Positions 22,680 to 33,011 of a stretch of 64,000 nucleotides of DNA are shown here, piece by piece. Origin of the DNA: Peromyscus leucopus (lineage: Eukaryota > Chordata > Mammalia > Rodentia > Cricetidae). The stretch is taken from positions 51,563,453 through 51,627,452 of the forward strand of contig NC_051068.1 in assembly GCF_004664715.2 (NCBI RefSeq), read 5' to 3'. The notes under the pieces were generated by a model. The model was given only the letters and a program-made list of their open reading frames with translations. It ran no database searches and had not been told where the DNA came from. Every line of letters begins with the position of its first letter. The stretch's first letter is position 1. The translations under genes and the position numbers were made by a program.

Positions 22680-22770
22680 GACTAGTGTCTCTCTACATGC
22701 TCCTTGGGCTTTTTAAGGGAGTACAGAGACTTCTGCTGGGCTCATACACCAAGGTGCCTATGAATCAATA

Positions 22771-23231
22771 TGTAATGATAATTTATCTGTGTCCTCCAAT
22801 AAAATTTATCTGAGGATCAGAGGATGAAGGTCAGCCACTATCAATAAAAACAGAAGTCATGCAATGTTAGCACATGCCCTTAATCCATCTGGATCTCTGT
22901 GTGTTCAAAAGGCCATACTAGGGAACAGAGTCAAGTATGGTGACACATGCCTTTAATCCCAGTACCAACCATAGAGACCTAGAGTTCTGTACAGACAGGC
23001 AATAGCAAGGAAGAGAGGTAGCTGGGCTAAGATAGCCAATGAGAGGGCAGAACAGCAAGGCAATAAAGGCATGGGTAAGACAGGAAGCAGCTAGCACTTG
23101 GGAAACTCAGGTGTGGTGAGATAAGGTTACCTGGTGGTTGTTCCGATTTCTCTGATCTCTGTCAGATTTTCACCCCTATTTCTGGCTTCATCTGTATTAA
23201 TTTAGAAAGACTGCTTAGAAATTTATCTACA
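22771..23231 (+). repeat. Solo LTR, family LTR-B, 461 bp
   Basis: Starts TGTAATGATAATTTATC and ends ATCTACA. Flanks TCAATA (22,765-22,770) and CCAATA (23,232-23,237) match at 5 of 6. Contains the B1-derived segment, a GCCAATGAGAGGGCAGAA box and the GTGTGGTGAGATAAGGTTACC block near its R region. Confidence 0.8.
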
Positions 23232-23424
23232 CCAATACTTTCACAGACCTCTCACTTTCAAATTGTAGGTCACTTTTCAATTATTTAGATTTTTTTCCTT
23301 GTCATGAGAGGACCTGCCTTTTCAGTTAGAACCACTTGAAGGTTCCCAGACTTACTTATTCTTTCAGATATCTGGCTTTAATATGTTTTAATTATTCATT
23401 CTGCACATGATTTCTATGACATAG

Positions 23425-23437
23425 CTGTGTGTGTGTG

Positions 23438-23480
<43 letters not shown>
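23425..23480. repeat. (TG)n microsatellite
   Basis: About 28 TG units with one CA interruption near 23,438. Confidence 0.97.
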
Positions 23481-23482
<2 letters not shown>

Positions 23483-23489
23483 TTACATT

Positions 23490-24440
23490 CTTGCCTGGAA
23501 TAAAAAGAATTTTAAAAACTGTTGTAGTCCTCTTTTTCATTGATTGACACTCTTCTATCTCTCAAGAACATCTGCCATCCTTAAATAATTCATTTTTTAA
23601 ATATTTTCAGCTAAAGACATCCTTTCTCTGGCACCCATTTGTCCTGAGATTAGTAACAGGAGAAAGTGGGAACAACTGACTTAATAGATGAAGCACACAA
23701 AAGTGACAAGCTTCTGTTTTGTCACTCAACCCGAGTTCAGATATCACCAGGGAAACCACATAGCCTGTTAAAAATATTAGGAGAATATTAGGAGAATTCT
23801 GAATGAATATTGAGGAACACTAAACACTTGCTCACATACTCTGCATATACTGACACATTATATGTCATATCTCAATATTTTGAAATTACTTACTAATGGG
23901 CATAAACATCTCTTCTAGAGTTTTCTATAACATTTCATTAGTTACACAAGTGCATCATCAAACTTCTCTGGAATTTTAAGGGATTGATTTTTGTTAAAGG
24001 AATTCTTAAAATAAAAGGTATACATACTCTCCATTTCTCCAGTCTCAAAAAGGACTGTTTCCCAAATGGTGTCATTTTTAATAGATTTGTCACTGACTGC
24101 CTTCTTATCTCTCTGTATATGGGAATATTAATTCTAAATTATAAAATATTTCAAAGACTATCATAAAATTTAATTTTAATATTTATACAACAAACAGGAT
24201 TTAATCAGCTTAGGTTACTATTAAAGGGAACACAGAGAACAAACTAAGAAAAAGATATTCCTTAGAGGGATGAAATAAGAGAGGGAATTTATGTAATTAA
24301 ATTATAATCTAAAAATCTATAATTTTTTTTTACAAAATTGAATTTTCACCATAGCAAATCTTAAAGCCTAAATAGATCTCACATAGAGGATTATAGAAGA
24401 ACAATAAATTGAATGTGTTTAGATATAATTTTGACTTGTT
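23490..24440. other. Unassigned AT-rich sequence
   Basis: Nothing recognised. Confidence 0.45.
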
Positions 24441-24721
24441 CATTGATTATTTGTGTCAGGACAATGAAACGTGAAAAATAGACTTGTAGAAAATTCCCCA
24501 CTTAAAGGGCGCTGAGGAGACATAGAAAATCTTACTTGTAACAGCATGAGTTCACATGTCCAAAGCTGACTCTGACAGATCTTATTATTGGTTATTAGAA
24601 TATGTGTGTAGTCAACCTCCAGAATAGTATTGCAGAGCTTTGTGTATATATAGTACTGAAATGGAGAATGTACTTGGATGCGTGCACGCTCATTGATGTA
24701 TCTAGTAAATGGACCGGCATC

Positions 24722-25380
24722 TGTGCAAGAAACCACAAGATCAACTTCTCCGCACAAAGGAGATGTATTTTCCCCAGAGGGACAGAGTACAGGGAAGAAG
24801 AGACAAGATGGGAGACAGAGGACAAGAGAGAAGGAGAATAGAGCAAGGAAGAGGGAAAAGGAATACTTGTCCTGCCTCTGGTGAGAGAGGAGGCAGACTG
24901 AGCCCACAGGCAAATGTCAGTTTATAAAAATAAAAGGGGAACCCCACGGTTAGGATGAGATGTATAATTTTGATTGGGTATGCTAATTAGTGTAGCCAAA
25001 GGGGGACTTTCTTTATTTTATTTTATTTTATTTTTCTTTATTAAGAAATTTTCTACTCACTCCTCATGCTATCCATAGATCCCCCCTCCTCCATCCGCCC
25101 ACCCCCAGCCCTCTTTCCCAAGCCACCCCACATCCCCCAAATTGAGGTCTCCCATGGGGAGTCAGCAGAGCCCAGCTCACTGAGCCTAGGCAGGTCCAAG
25201 CCCAAAGGGGGCTTTGATTGCTGGTCGTCAGTACTTTGATAAGTGGAACTTGGCAGTTAGACTGTGGCGAGGAACTAGCCAAATAAGGGACTAGACCTTG
25301 GTGGCTAGTTTTAGGAATGTAATCTGACAGTTTTTAGCAAGGAAGAGGGAATGGGGGAGAAGGGCAAGCCCTGCCAGATG
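24722..25380 (-). repeat. LTR-like element split by an L1
   Basis: The minus strand ends with the R/U5-like phrase CTCCTTTGTGCGGAGAAGTT...TTTCTTGCACA. The U3-like side continues at 25,212 after an L1 insertion with the phrase reading CCAGCAATCAAAGCC in sense. The upstream boundary is approximate and no target duplication was found. It may be an ERV1- or ERVL-type LTR. Confidence 0.45.
25006..25201 (-). mobile_element. 5'-truncated L1 insertion, 196 bp
   Basis: Starts at the left with a (TTTTA)n-rich tail complement, then L1 3'UTR sequence in minus orientation. Flanked by CCAAAGGGGG at 24,996-25,005 and 25,202-25,211, a 10-bp perfect target duplication. It interrupts an older LTR. Confidence 0.85.
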
Positions 25381-26027
25381 TCATTTTTGCTATGCTGGGG
25401 TCTGCTGGAGCCCCTTCATTGAATTTATGAAATAAAAATGTTTCTATCTTTCCTAAAAACTTCTGATAATCACTGAAACATTCCAGGCTTTGAGGTATGT
25501 GGAAACAGCATAGGGTTGAGATTTCAAGGTAAGAATTTTTAGTTGTTTTTTTTTTTCCTTTTAATTGTGTAACTTTCAAAGTCCCTTTAAGTCTTAGGCC
25601 TGACAAACACTAAGGGCTTTGAAGTCTCTCCGGAGAGCCTTTCCAGCTCCAAAGGCCAGCAATCAGGGTGATCCATGAAGCTCCAGATTCCATTACTTTC
25701 CTTTTGCCAAAACTTCTTTATTGTCTCCATTTTTCTGTTTCACTTTTATAAGGTTTCTTCAGATTTTATATTAGAAGGACTTTTGGGCCAGAGAAAAATA
25801 TACTGAGAATCCCTACCAGTGTGTTTTACCAGACAAAGGATACATTCAATTAATTAGATGCCCTTTAGATAAGAACGTGATTTCCCCCTACGGGAATTTA
25901 TAGCTCTTTGTCTCCTATTACTTCAGAATAAAACCACTCTATACTTACTATAAAACCTTACCTTCCAGCCCACGAAATTTTAAAAATTGCTTTATTTTAA
26001 CCACAACAGGAGAAACATTTGTTTGTA
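25381..26027. other. Unassigned sequence
   Basis: Includes a 90-codon minus frame without recognisable features; no repeat identified. Confidence 0.4.
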
Positions 26028-26140
26028 TATTTTTGAAACTGTGTCTCACTGTGTATTCCAGGCCTGTCTTTAATGCCTGATCCTCTGCCTGGACCCCTTA
26101 GTGCTGACCTCAGGCGCCTCAGCTACCATACCTAGTTGCT
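26028..26140 (-). repeat. Old B1-like remnant
   Basis: TTTTGAAACTGTGTCTCACTG, TATTCCAGGCC and GTGCTGACCTCAGGCGCCTC resemble a minus-strand B1 with heavy divergence. Confidence 0.5.
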
Positions 26141-27148
26141 TGTGTGACCGCTACTGTTTTAGTTTGTTCCTCAGTCATCAAAAATCCCTTCACATCTCTA
26201 GTTAAAACTTAGTTTCCAAGCTATTCTTCAGTTTCACTGTTCTCTGTTAAATATTAGTTTTAATGCTGATTTTGAATGACATGTTGATGGAAATGAAGGG
26301 AAGTGTGCGCAGTAAGTGAAAATGCTGCCCTTTTGTGCTGTCTGAAAGGTTCTGACTCCAAATACAGTCCATTGATCTGTCAACTCCCATATTCCCATTG
26401 AATTTTCCCATCACATTTAAGTACTCATCTTTGACTTTCTCTGAGTCTGGCTACCAACAAGAGGGCCAAATTTCTGTGTACTTCTTAACCTAGGAAAGCT
26501 GGGCCACACAGTCAATCTGATATAAATGATTCCTCACTGGGATTTGCTTGTCAGATGACTCTGTATTGTGTCAACCTGATAATTAAAACCAAAGCCACCC
26601 AACTATATGTGGACAAAATTAATTCATTACTTTCCTTCCTTAATCGTTATAGTCCACTTAAAGAACCCTTCATCCTCGGGTAATAGGTTTACTTTTCTGG
26701 GCCATTTGTGGAATGCAGTGCTCTGAGTCCACCTCACAGTATATTAGCCAGTGTGCTCTATGTAATTCTCAACTCACAGATATTCAGTTTCTCTATGTAG
26801 TCAGATAATTTGATACAAGAGATGCAAAAAATGGCAAGCTTTGACAAACAGGATTCCTAGTGTCTACCTAACTACTGTGTGTCAGCATACCTCCTGAGAC
26901 GCAGGAAATGGATAGATGTTCACAGAGGAAGTTCAGCTGTTACTTAGCTTCTCAAACTCATGACTACTCAGAACATTCATGCTTCTAATAAAGAATTACA
27001 CATGCAAATGGATTGCTCATTAATAGAACAATGAAAGTGTAATAATTGTTCAGACAACTTTAAAAATATTAGAGGGCCATGAAGAAATAAAGTAAGAAAA
27101 GATGAGACATCTATAGAGTTCCTCTGCATGCAATGGAAATAGAAGAAT
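26141..27148. other. Unassigned sequence
   Basis: No gene or repeat family recognised. Confidence 0.45.
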
Positions 27149-27165
27149 TTCCCATTTGATATTCT

Positions 27166-27346
27166 TTTTTTTTTTTTTTGTTTGTTTTGTTTTTGTTTTT
27201 GTTTTTCAAGACAGGGTTTCTCTGTGTAGCTTTGCGCCTTTCCTGGAACTCACTTGGTAGCCCAGGCTGACCTCGAACTCACAAAGATCCGCCTGCCTCT
27301 GCCTCCCGAGTGCTGGGATTAAAGGCGTGTGCCACCATTGCCCGGC
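27166..27346 (-). repeat. B1 SINE, young, 17-bp target duplication
   Basis: Minus-strand B1 with a TTTG-rich tail complement. Perfect duplication TTCCCATTTGATATTCT at 27,149-27,165 and 27,347-27,363. Sequence is close to the copies at 314 and 29,842. Confidence 0.97.
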
Positions 27347-27363
27347 TTCCCATTTGATATTCT

Positions 27364-27962
27364 ATTTTAGGTATCTGATAATGATTTTCAATTTTTTTTT
27401 TACCTAGAGCTGATATTATACTTAATATACTTAATACCCTCATTTGGTAGAACTGAAGTTGTTATATGTAGTTTTGTATTTCTTCTGCCTCTTTGGCAAC
27501 TAATTCCCAAAATGATCAGAAAAATTCTTGGAAAACGTATACATGTTCCCTTGAATGGTGATGGCAAAATTTTTCTTTGGTGGCATAAATTCCTCTGAAT
27601 CATTAGGCCATCTGTCAGCTTTGCATAGCATAGGATACAATAAAATGAAGTTGGGTATGGGGAATAGCCAGTGCTAGAGCCTGAGTAAAGAGAATTCAGT
27701 TATTTTATTGAAAATACTGTATATCAATAATATGCATAAATTAAATAATGCACATTAATTTTAAGCAAAGCTAAACTAATATAAAAGAAAGAATATTTCA
27801 CTTTTTAATTTAAAAGGTTACTATTTTTTGAAATGTATTACATGTGTATTTGATTAAAAAAATACTTATGCTAATGTTAGATACCCAAATGCAAAGCCTG
27901 AAAAATAATTTATTTTTAATCCAACTTGCATGATTCTCACGTGTCTTTCAAGCCAGCACTCT
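27364..27962. other. Unassigned AT-rich sequence
   Basis: Nothing recognised. Confidence 0.45.
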
Positions 27963-28065
27963 CAATGCCACAATTCTGATTCAGTCAGTAAACACAATGC
28001 CACAATTCTGATTCAGTCAGTAAACACAATGCCACAATTCTGATTCAGTCAGTAAACACAATGCC
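27963..28065. repeat. 32-bp minisatellite, 3.2 perfect copies
   Basis: Units begin CAATGCCACAATTCTG at 27,963, 27,995 and 28,027, with a partial unit at 28,059. The three full units are identical. Confidence 0.98.
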
Positions 28066-28104
28066 TTGCAATGTCACAACTGTTGTCTTGAGAACACACA
28101 GAAT

Positions 28105-28166
28105 CTTTTCATTTATTAAGATTTTTTTTTAATTTCATGTGTGTATGTGTGAGTGTGTGTGTGTGT

Positions 28167-28210
<44 letters not shown>

Positions 28211-28375
28211 ACCACAGGTTTGCAGGGACTGTCAGAGACTATCCGATATCTGGAACTGGGGTAAAAGTTGGTTGTTAACCACTTGTCATGAGTTCTGGTA
28301 ACTGAAATACAGTCCTCTTGGAGGAGCAGTAAGAACTCTTAACCACTAATCTGTCTTTCGAACCCTGCATGCACT
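28105..28375 (-). repeat. B3-type SINE with (TG)n tract
   Basis: Minus-strand B3: TG-rich tail complement (28,138-28,206), ACCACAGGTTTGCAGGGACT, and AAGAACTCTTAACCACTAAT near the tRNA-like end at the right. Confidence 0.8.
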
Positions 28376-29825
28376 AGTTCTTAATTCAGTGGCTACAGTA
28401 TTTAATAAGTCTGCCCTTCTCTGGATGGAAGGTAACTGTTCTAAGCTATAAAGCATAGTATCTCTCAGGCACTCTCTATGCAAAATACAGAATTATTAGG
28501 CATTTTACATTCTTCTCTGTGAGCTAGAAACTTACCTTCTTCAAAATAAAATAGTCCTTTTTCTTAGTATCAATCAGACTCATTTTCTGGAATTTCTATT
28601 ACATTTTGGTACTGACAACTTTGTGAATGCTATCTTTGTAAACATGCTGATTCTCCTCCAGCGCTGAACCATTTCTACTTGCTCAGGAGCAAACACTGAG
28701 GTATGAGTTTCAAAGCAGGGCTTCACTACACAGGAAGCATCTCGTGATCACTGCTGCCGAGGTGTTGCAGGGACTCAGGCTCATTTTCTTTTGCCTGGTT
28801 GGTGCTCCCAATCTTCAAGTTCAAACTTATTTGGGGTTCTGGAAATGGGACTAACTCATGACTTTGTACATGGCAGGGATAGACTGGATGAATAGGAAAC
28901 AGACACTAAAGAATTCTCTTGAGAGAATTAGCTCTAGATTGGATTTTAGCACTTGCACGGAAGATAGGAAGATAAAAAGGTCAAGGGATGCTTTTGTTTG
29001 CTTTTGCAATGAGACCTATTACTGCATGTTTTGTAAAGGGGACTGATGTAGTGAAGCAGAAATTCAATGATTTATTAGCGAAAGCCGAAATTCCCAAAAG
29101 GAAGGGCTGAGAACACATGAGAGAACAGAGACAAAGGTCAAGCTTGGAAAGATTCGATTTGAGAATGCACAAGTCCAGTTTAATCACTGAAAAGTGAATT
29201 TGCCAGACAAGAGGGTGGGTTTCAGGGCAGTTTTGTTTGGCTTGTTTTTGTGTTTCCCTGACTCAAGCTTTTGTTAAGTGACAGTTCTTGGGACTGAGTT
29301 CCAAAGGGACACACGTGTTAATATGTATGGAGAACTTAAACAGACTTCGTTCAAAGGAGTAACTGGCATTTCCATCTGCTAGCTCTGGAGTGTGGTATGC
29401 TGATCCAGGATCTATTGGTTTGGATGCCAGCTGACTGCAAACAGACCTGCTGGGCTTCACCATTCTGTCCAAGGCTCAAAAGCAGAACAGCAACTTCAGC
29501 AAGTCAGGTCTCAAGTTTTCTTAAAATGCTATTCAGTGGCTTTACATAAAATATGCTTGGTTTTGTTTTAGGTCTAAATCTAAAAGAAAGAGGAACTTGG
29601 GATAAAAACCCTAACATGTGTGACCTGCTATCAACAAAAGCATCTTTATCAATTATAGGCTGAGCACATTGCATCCCATTGTGTTGGTAGTTACCAGGAT
29701 CTCTAGTTGATCTCTTGGTTCTCTGGGCCTTGTGATGTTAGTCTAATAAATTTAGATGAGATTAACATAGCAGCATTGTGGTATGTAAAAGACAGATAGT
29801 ATTGATAATAAATATTTTCAGGGAT
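28376..29825. other. Unassigned sequence
   Basis: Mostly unique by eye. 29,060-29,200 has a weak look of an ancient LTR-like repeat (ATGATTTATTAGCGAAAGCC), not strong enough to call. No exon recognised. Confidence 0.4.
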
Positions 29826-29841
29826 AAGAATAGGCTGTGAC

Positions 29842-30027
29842 TTAGTCAGGCGGTGGTGACGCATGCCTTTAATCCCAGCACTCGGAAGGCAAAGCCAGGT
29901 GGATCTCTGTGTGTTCGAAGCCAGCCTGGGCTACCAAGTGAGTCCCAGGAAAGGCGCAAAGCTACACAGAGAAACCCTGTCTCGAAGAAAACAAAAAACA
30001 AAAAACAAAAAACAAAAAACAAAAAAA
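29842..30027 (+). repeat. B1 SINE, young, (CAAAAAA)n tail
   Basis: Cricetid B1 with GGAAAGGCGCAAAGCTACAC. Perfect 16-bp duplication AAGAATAGGCTGTGAC at 29,826-29,841 and 30,028-30,043. Confidence 0.97.
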
Positions 30028-30043
30028 AAGAATAGGCTGTGAC

Positions 30044-30615
30044 CATAAAGTCCTTTGTAAAGAAAAACACTTTCCTGCTGAGAGTGGAAAGTGGCCAGAG
30101 AAATCACAGTGTCTACCTACTTATTTAGGTAGCCTAAATGCTATTTCATAAAGGCTCCAGACCAGGTGACTCTCCTAAGGGGCATTTGCTGTTTAGGTGA
30201 CTAGCTGATCCATTTGGAATAACTCTTCAGAATGTTGGAATGGTATATATGTGTTCTTTACCAGAAAGCCTCCCAGCAGACCAGTTTTCCTGGAATTTCA
30301 AGTCATGTCTCCACCCCAGGCCAGGACCCTGTAATCAAGCCACACTGTTTCAGTCCTGGCTCCAAGACTGTGAAAGCTGCTCACTTTTGGCAGGCTCCCT
30401 AACAATAGGACTTTACTGAAATTTCAGAATTAAGGTTTAACTGAAGGGGACCGGGTTCTTGGTAAATACTTTTTTGTAAGGATTTATCTAATTATGAATC
30501 TGATTTTTACTGCTCTTTCGGTAAAGATAGATAGCAACTATGAACAGAGATTTTGGTTCTTAGTTGCAGGGTGAGTACTTTCTCTTAAAAACTAGAAATA
30601 TACCTTTAACCTTTA
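30044..30615. other. Unassigned sequence
   Basis: No gene or repeat family recognised. Confidence 0.45.
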
Positions 30616-30617
30616 TG

Positions 30618-30776
30618 TTGTTGTTGTTTGTTTGTTTTTTCAGACAAGGTTTCTCTGTGTAGCACTGTCTGTCCTGGAACTGTTCTGGAGACCAGGCTGG
30701 CCTGAAACTCACAGAGATCCTCCTTTGTTTGCTTCCTAAGTGCTGGGATTAAAGGTGTGTACCATCACTGCCTGGA
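30618..30776 (-). repeat. B1 SINE
   Basis: Minus-strand B1: GTTTGTTTTTTCAGACAAGG tail side, GACCAGGCTGGCCTG, GTGCTGGGATTAAAGGTGTG. Possible short target duplication around CTTTAAC. Confidence 0.92.
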
Positions 30777-31820
30777 TGATCTTTAACTTTTTACAAACAC
30801 TTCCAGCTGAGTGCATCTTAAGATGGTTGATTGTTTCAGATCTCACTTTGGAGTTTTTCACTCTTTTTCTCAGATTTTGACCTTCCCTTTTGTATCATGA
30901 ATACCCAGCCTGTTATGAGAGCATTTCCCCCAGACAATAATATATATTAGATATATCTTAAAATAATATATACTTTAAGTGTTTATAAAAACTTCAAATA
31001 AAATGTGATGTTTTGCTATTTCAACATATTTCAAAAAGTGCAATTAAATCTTTGTAGACATGTCTCTGTGTAAAATAATTTCTAAGGAACTTTTTCAAAT
31101 TTAGCAGTTCTTACCCTACATTCCCTACAATGACTATATACAGCAACAATCCCTAGCTCCCGAAGAAGTTTGCTTCAGTAAAATGCTGAATCAGGTCCCA
31201 CGGGAGGAATCTGATGCTTGTGTAATGCTACACTGCAAGTTTCTTGACATCTGAGCACTGGGGGAAATTACATTGGAAGATGCGAGGGTTCAGGAAACAT
31301 TTTGTCGAGTGGAAGAAAATTTCACAGCTTGGCATAGACAGACTTTTGAAAATCACTTTCTAAAACCATGAGGTTGGGCCAATCTAGCGAAAGGATGAGA
31401 TAGGCCACAGTCTCAACGCAACTTTAACCAAACCTCCTCAAGGTTGGAAACTGAGTAAAAGAACTCCTCCACTCTTAAGTTCGACAAAGTGTGTAACAGT
31501 TAATGTCGAGTGGACATTAATATGATTCTCATTTTGATGTTATAACCAAAGCTGCCTCAAAGATCTTTTTATTGTGAAAATAAACTCTTAGAAACATGGT
31601 GCTCAGTTTCTTTTCTCCGTCACTACTGGAAACACACTGTTCTTTGAATCCTTTAAGTATAAATTCTCTGTCAGACAGGAGTGAGCCGTAACAGGTCAGA
31701 TTACTACCTAAAACTCTCCTTCACTTTAGTTTATTGAAAGTGATCCAGGCATGAAACAAATTTCCAGACCAATGTGATGTATCAGGGTAGGACTCTTAAC
31801 TATCAAACAAATCTAGGCTG
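30777..31820. other. Unassigned sequence with scattered CpGs at 31,260-31,510
   Basis: No repeat or exon recognised. The stretch 31,260-31,510 holds at least six CpGs, more than its surroundings. Confidence 0.4.
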
Positions 31821-31836
31821 AAAAGATTGCCCTACC

Positions 31837-32673
31837 TCGATCCCTCATGTTCCCATTCCTCATCCCCTCCACTCTACCCTGCCGGCCGACCCAGTTTACC
31901 CAGGAGAGCTTAACCTTTTCCCATTCCTTGGGCAATCCCTCTGTGACCCTCTTAGGGTCCTCCTCTTTACCTAGCTTCTCTAGGGTTGTGGATTGTGGCC
32001 TAGTTATCCTTTGCTTTGTGTGTGATATCCACTTGAGTGACTGTTGTGTGGCTCAGTCTGTTTGTGGGGCCCCTGGCAGTGGTACCAGGACCTATCCTGG
32101 GCACATGAACTGGCTGTTTAGAGCCCAATCCCTATGGTAGGATGCCTTCTGTTAGGATCAGAATGGCTCTGACCCCTCTAAGATTGCCCCCACCTCCCCT
32201 GTTCTGAGTGCACTGAGGACAGGCTGTTCTGCAGATGTTTTGCTGTTTGGTATATCTCCTGGTTTGGCAGCTGTGGCTTCCTGGGGCATGCTGAACGTTC
32301 CTTGACCCTGGGTGCTCGATAAACAATTTTGTTTGTTCCTCCTGAAAGGGTATATAAGATGGGGAAGAAAGAAAAAAGAGTCCTGATGCTTGCAACTTGA
32401 GTGGTGTGTGCTGTGTTCATCCTGACTGCCCTCGCCAGGTTTTGGGCCCAATTGCCGTGCAGGCGGGGTAGCCTTCCTCAGCCATGACGCTGGGGGAGAG
32501 AGGCTTGGTCCTGCCCCAACTTGGTATGCCAGTCTGTGTTGACTACCCAATGGAGTCCTTACCCCTGTGAGGATTAGAGGGGGTTGGGGTGGGGATAGGT
32601 AGTGGAGAGGTGGGAGAACTGGAGGTAGGGGGAACTATGGTTGGTATGTAAAATGAAAAAAATTAAATTAAAA
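31837..32673 (+). mobile_element. L1 insertion with inverted 5' segment (twin-priming structure)
   Basis: 31,837-32,033 is the end of L1 ORF2/start of 3'UTR in MINUS orientation (e.g. AGCTTCTCTAGGGTTGTGG). 32,034-32,673 is the downstream 3'UTR in PLUS orientation with an A-rich tail. Flanks AAAAGATTGCCCTACC (31,821-31,836) and the matching 32,674-32,689 agree at 13 of 16 bases. Inversion of the 5' part inside one target duplication is the signature of twin priming. A solo LTR is nested at 32,150-32,470. Confidence 0.8.
32150..32470 (+). repeat. Solo LTR, class II-like, nested in L1
   Basis: A 321-bp element starts TGTTAGGATC and ends GCGGGGTA. It has a TATA box (GGGTATATAAGATG) at about 32,350 and perfect 6-bp flanks GCCTTC at 32,144-32,149 and 32,471-32,476. 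The terminal CA expected of an LTR reads TA, which a single C-to-T change would explain. Related to neither LTR-A nor LTR-B by eye. Confidence 0.75.
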
Positions 32674-32689
32674 AAAAGATCACCCTATC

Positions 32690-32996
32690 ACTAACAAATT
32701 TGGACCTATTCAATGATGCTGCATTTGAAATCAAAGCAGACACTGCTCTTTGCATGCATGACCGACTAGAAGCTTTCAGTTAATTGTACTATTGTTTAAC
32801 TCTCACCTTTAGCTAATCTTGCCCTGAGTTCTGATCAGAGCTATAGGACAACAGAATCTGCACCATTAGTGCTAAACTGAAAGCCTCAATTATATGATAT
32901 TATTCTGGAATTTAACAGAGAAATAACAATCCCTAAGCATTCAAAGTATATGTTTTCAAAGAATTGTAATAATCTGAGAAATATATTATGGGCATT
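32690..32996. other. Unassigned sequence
   Basis: Nothing recognised. Confidence 0.45.
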
Positions 32997-33011
32997 AAAC
33001 TACTTGACATA

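Noticed and set aside
24440..24913. 157-codon minus frame and overlapping plus frames
   Set aside because: Overlaps a decayed LTR-like element; several frames are open on both strands, a sign of compositional chance.
27963..28065. CRISPR-like repeat array
   Set aside because: Units are directly adjacent without spacers, and the DNA is mammalian.
32158..32550. 130-codon minus frame
   Set aside because: Antisense to a solo LTR and the surrounding L1 3'UTR.
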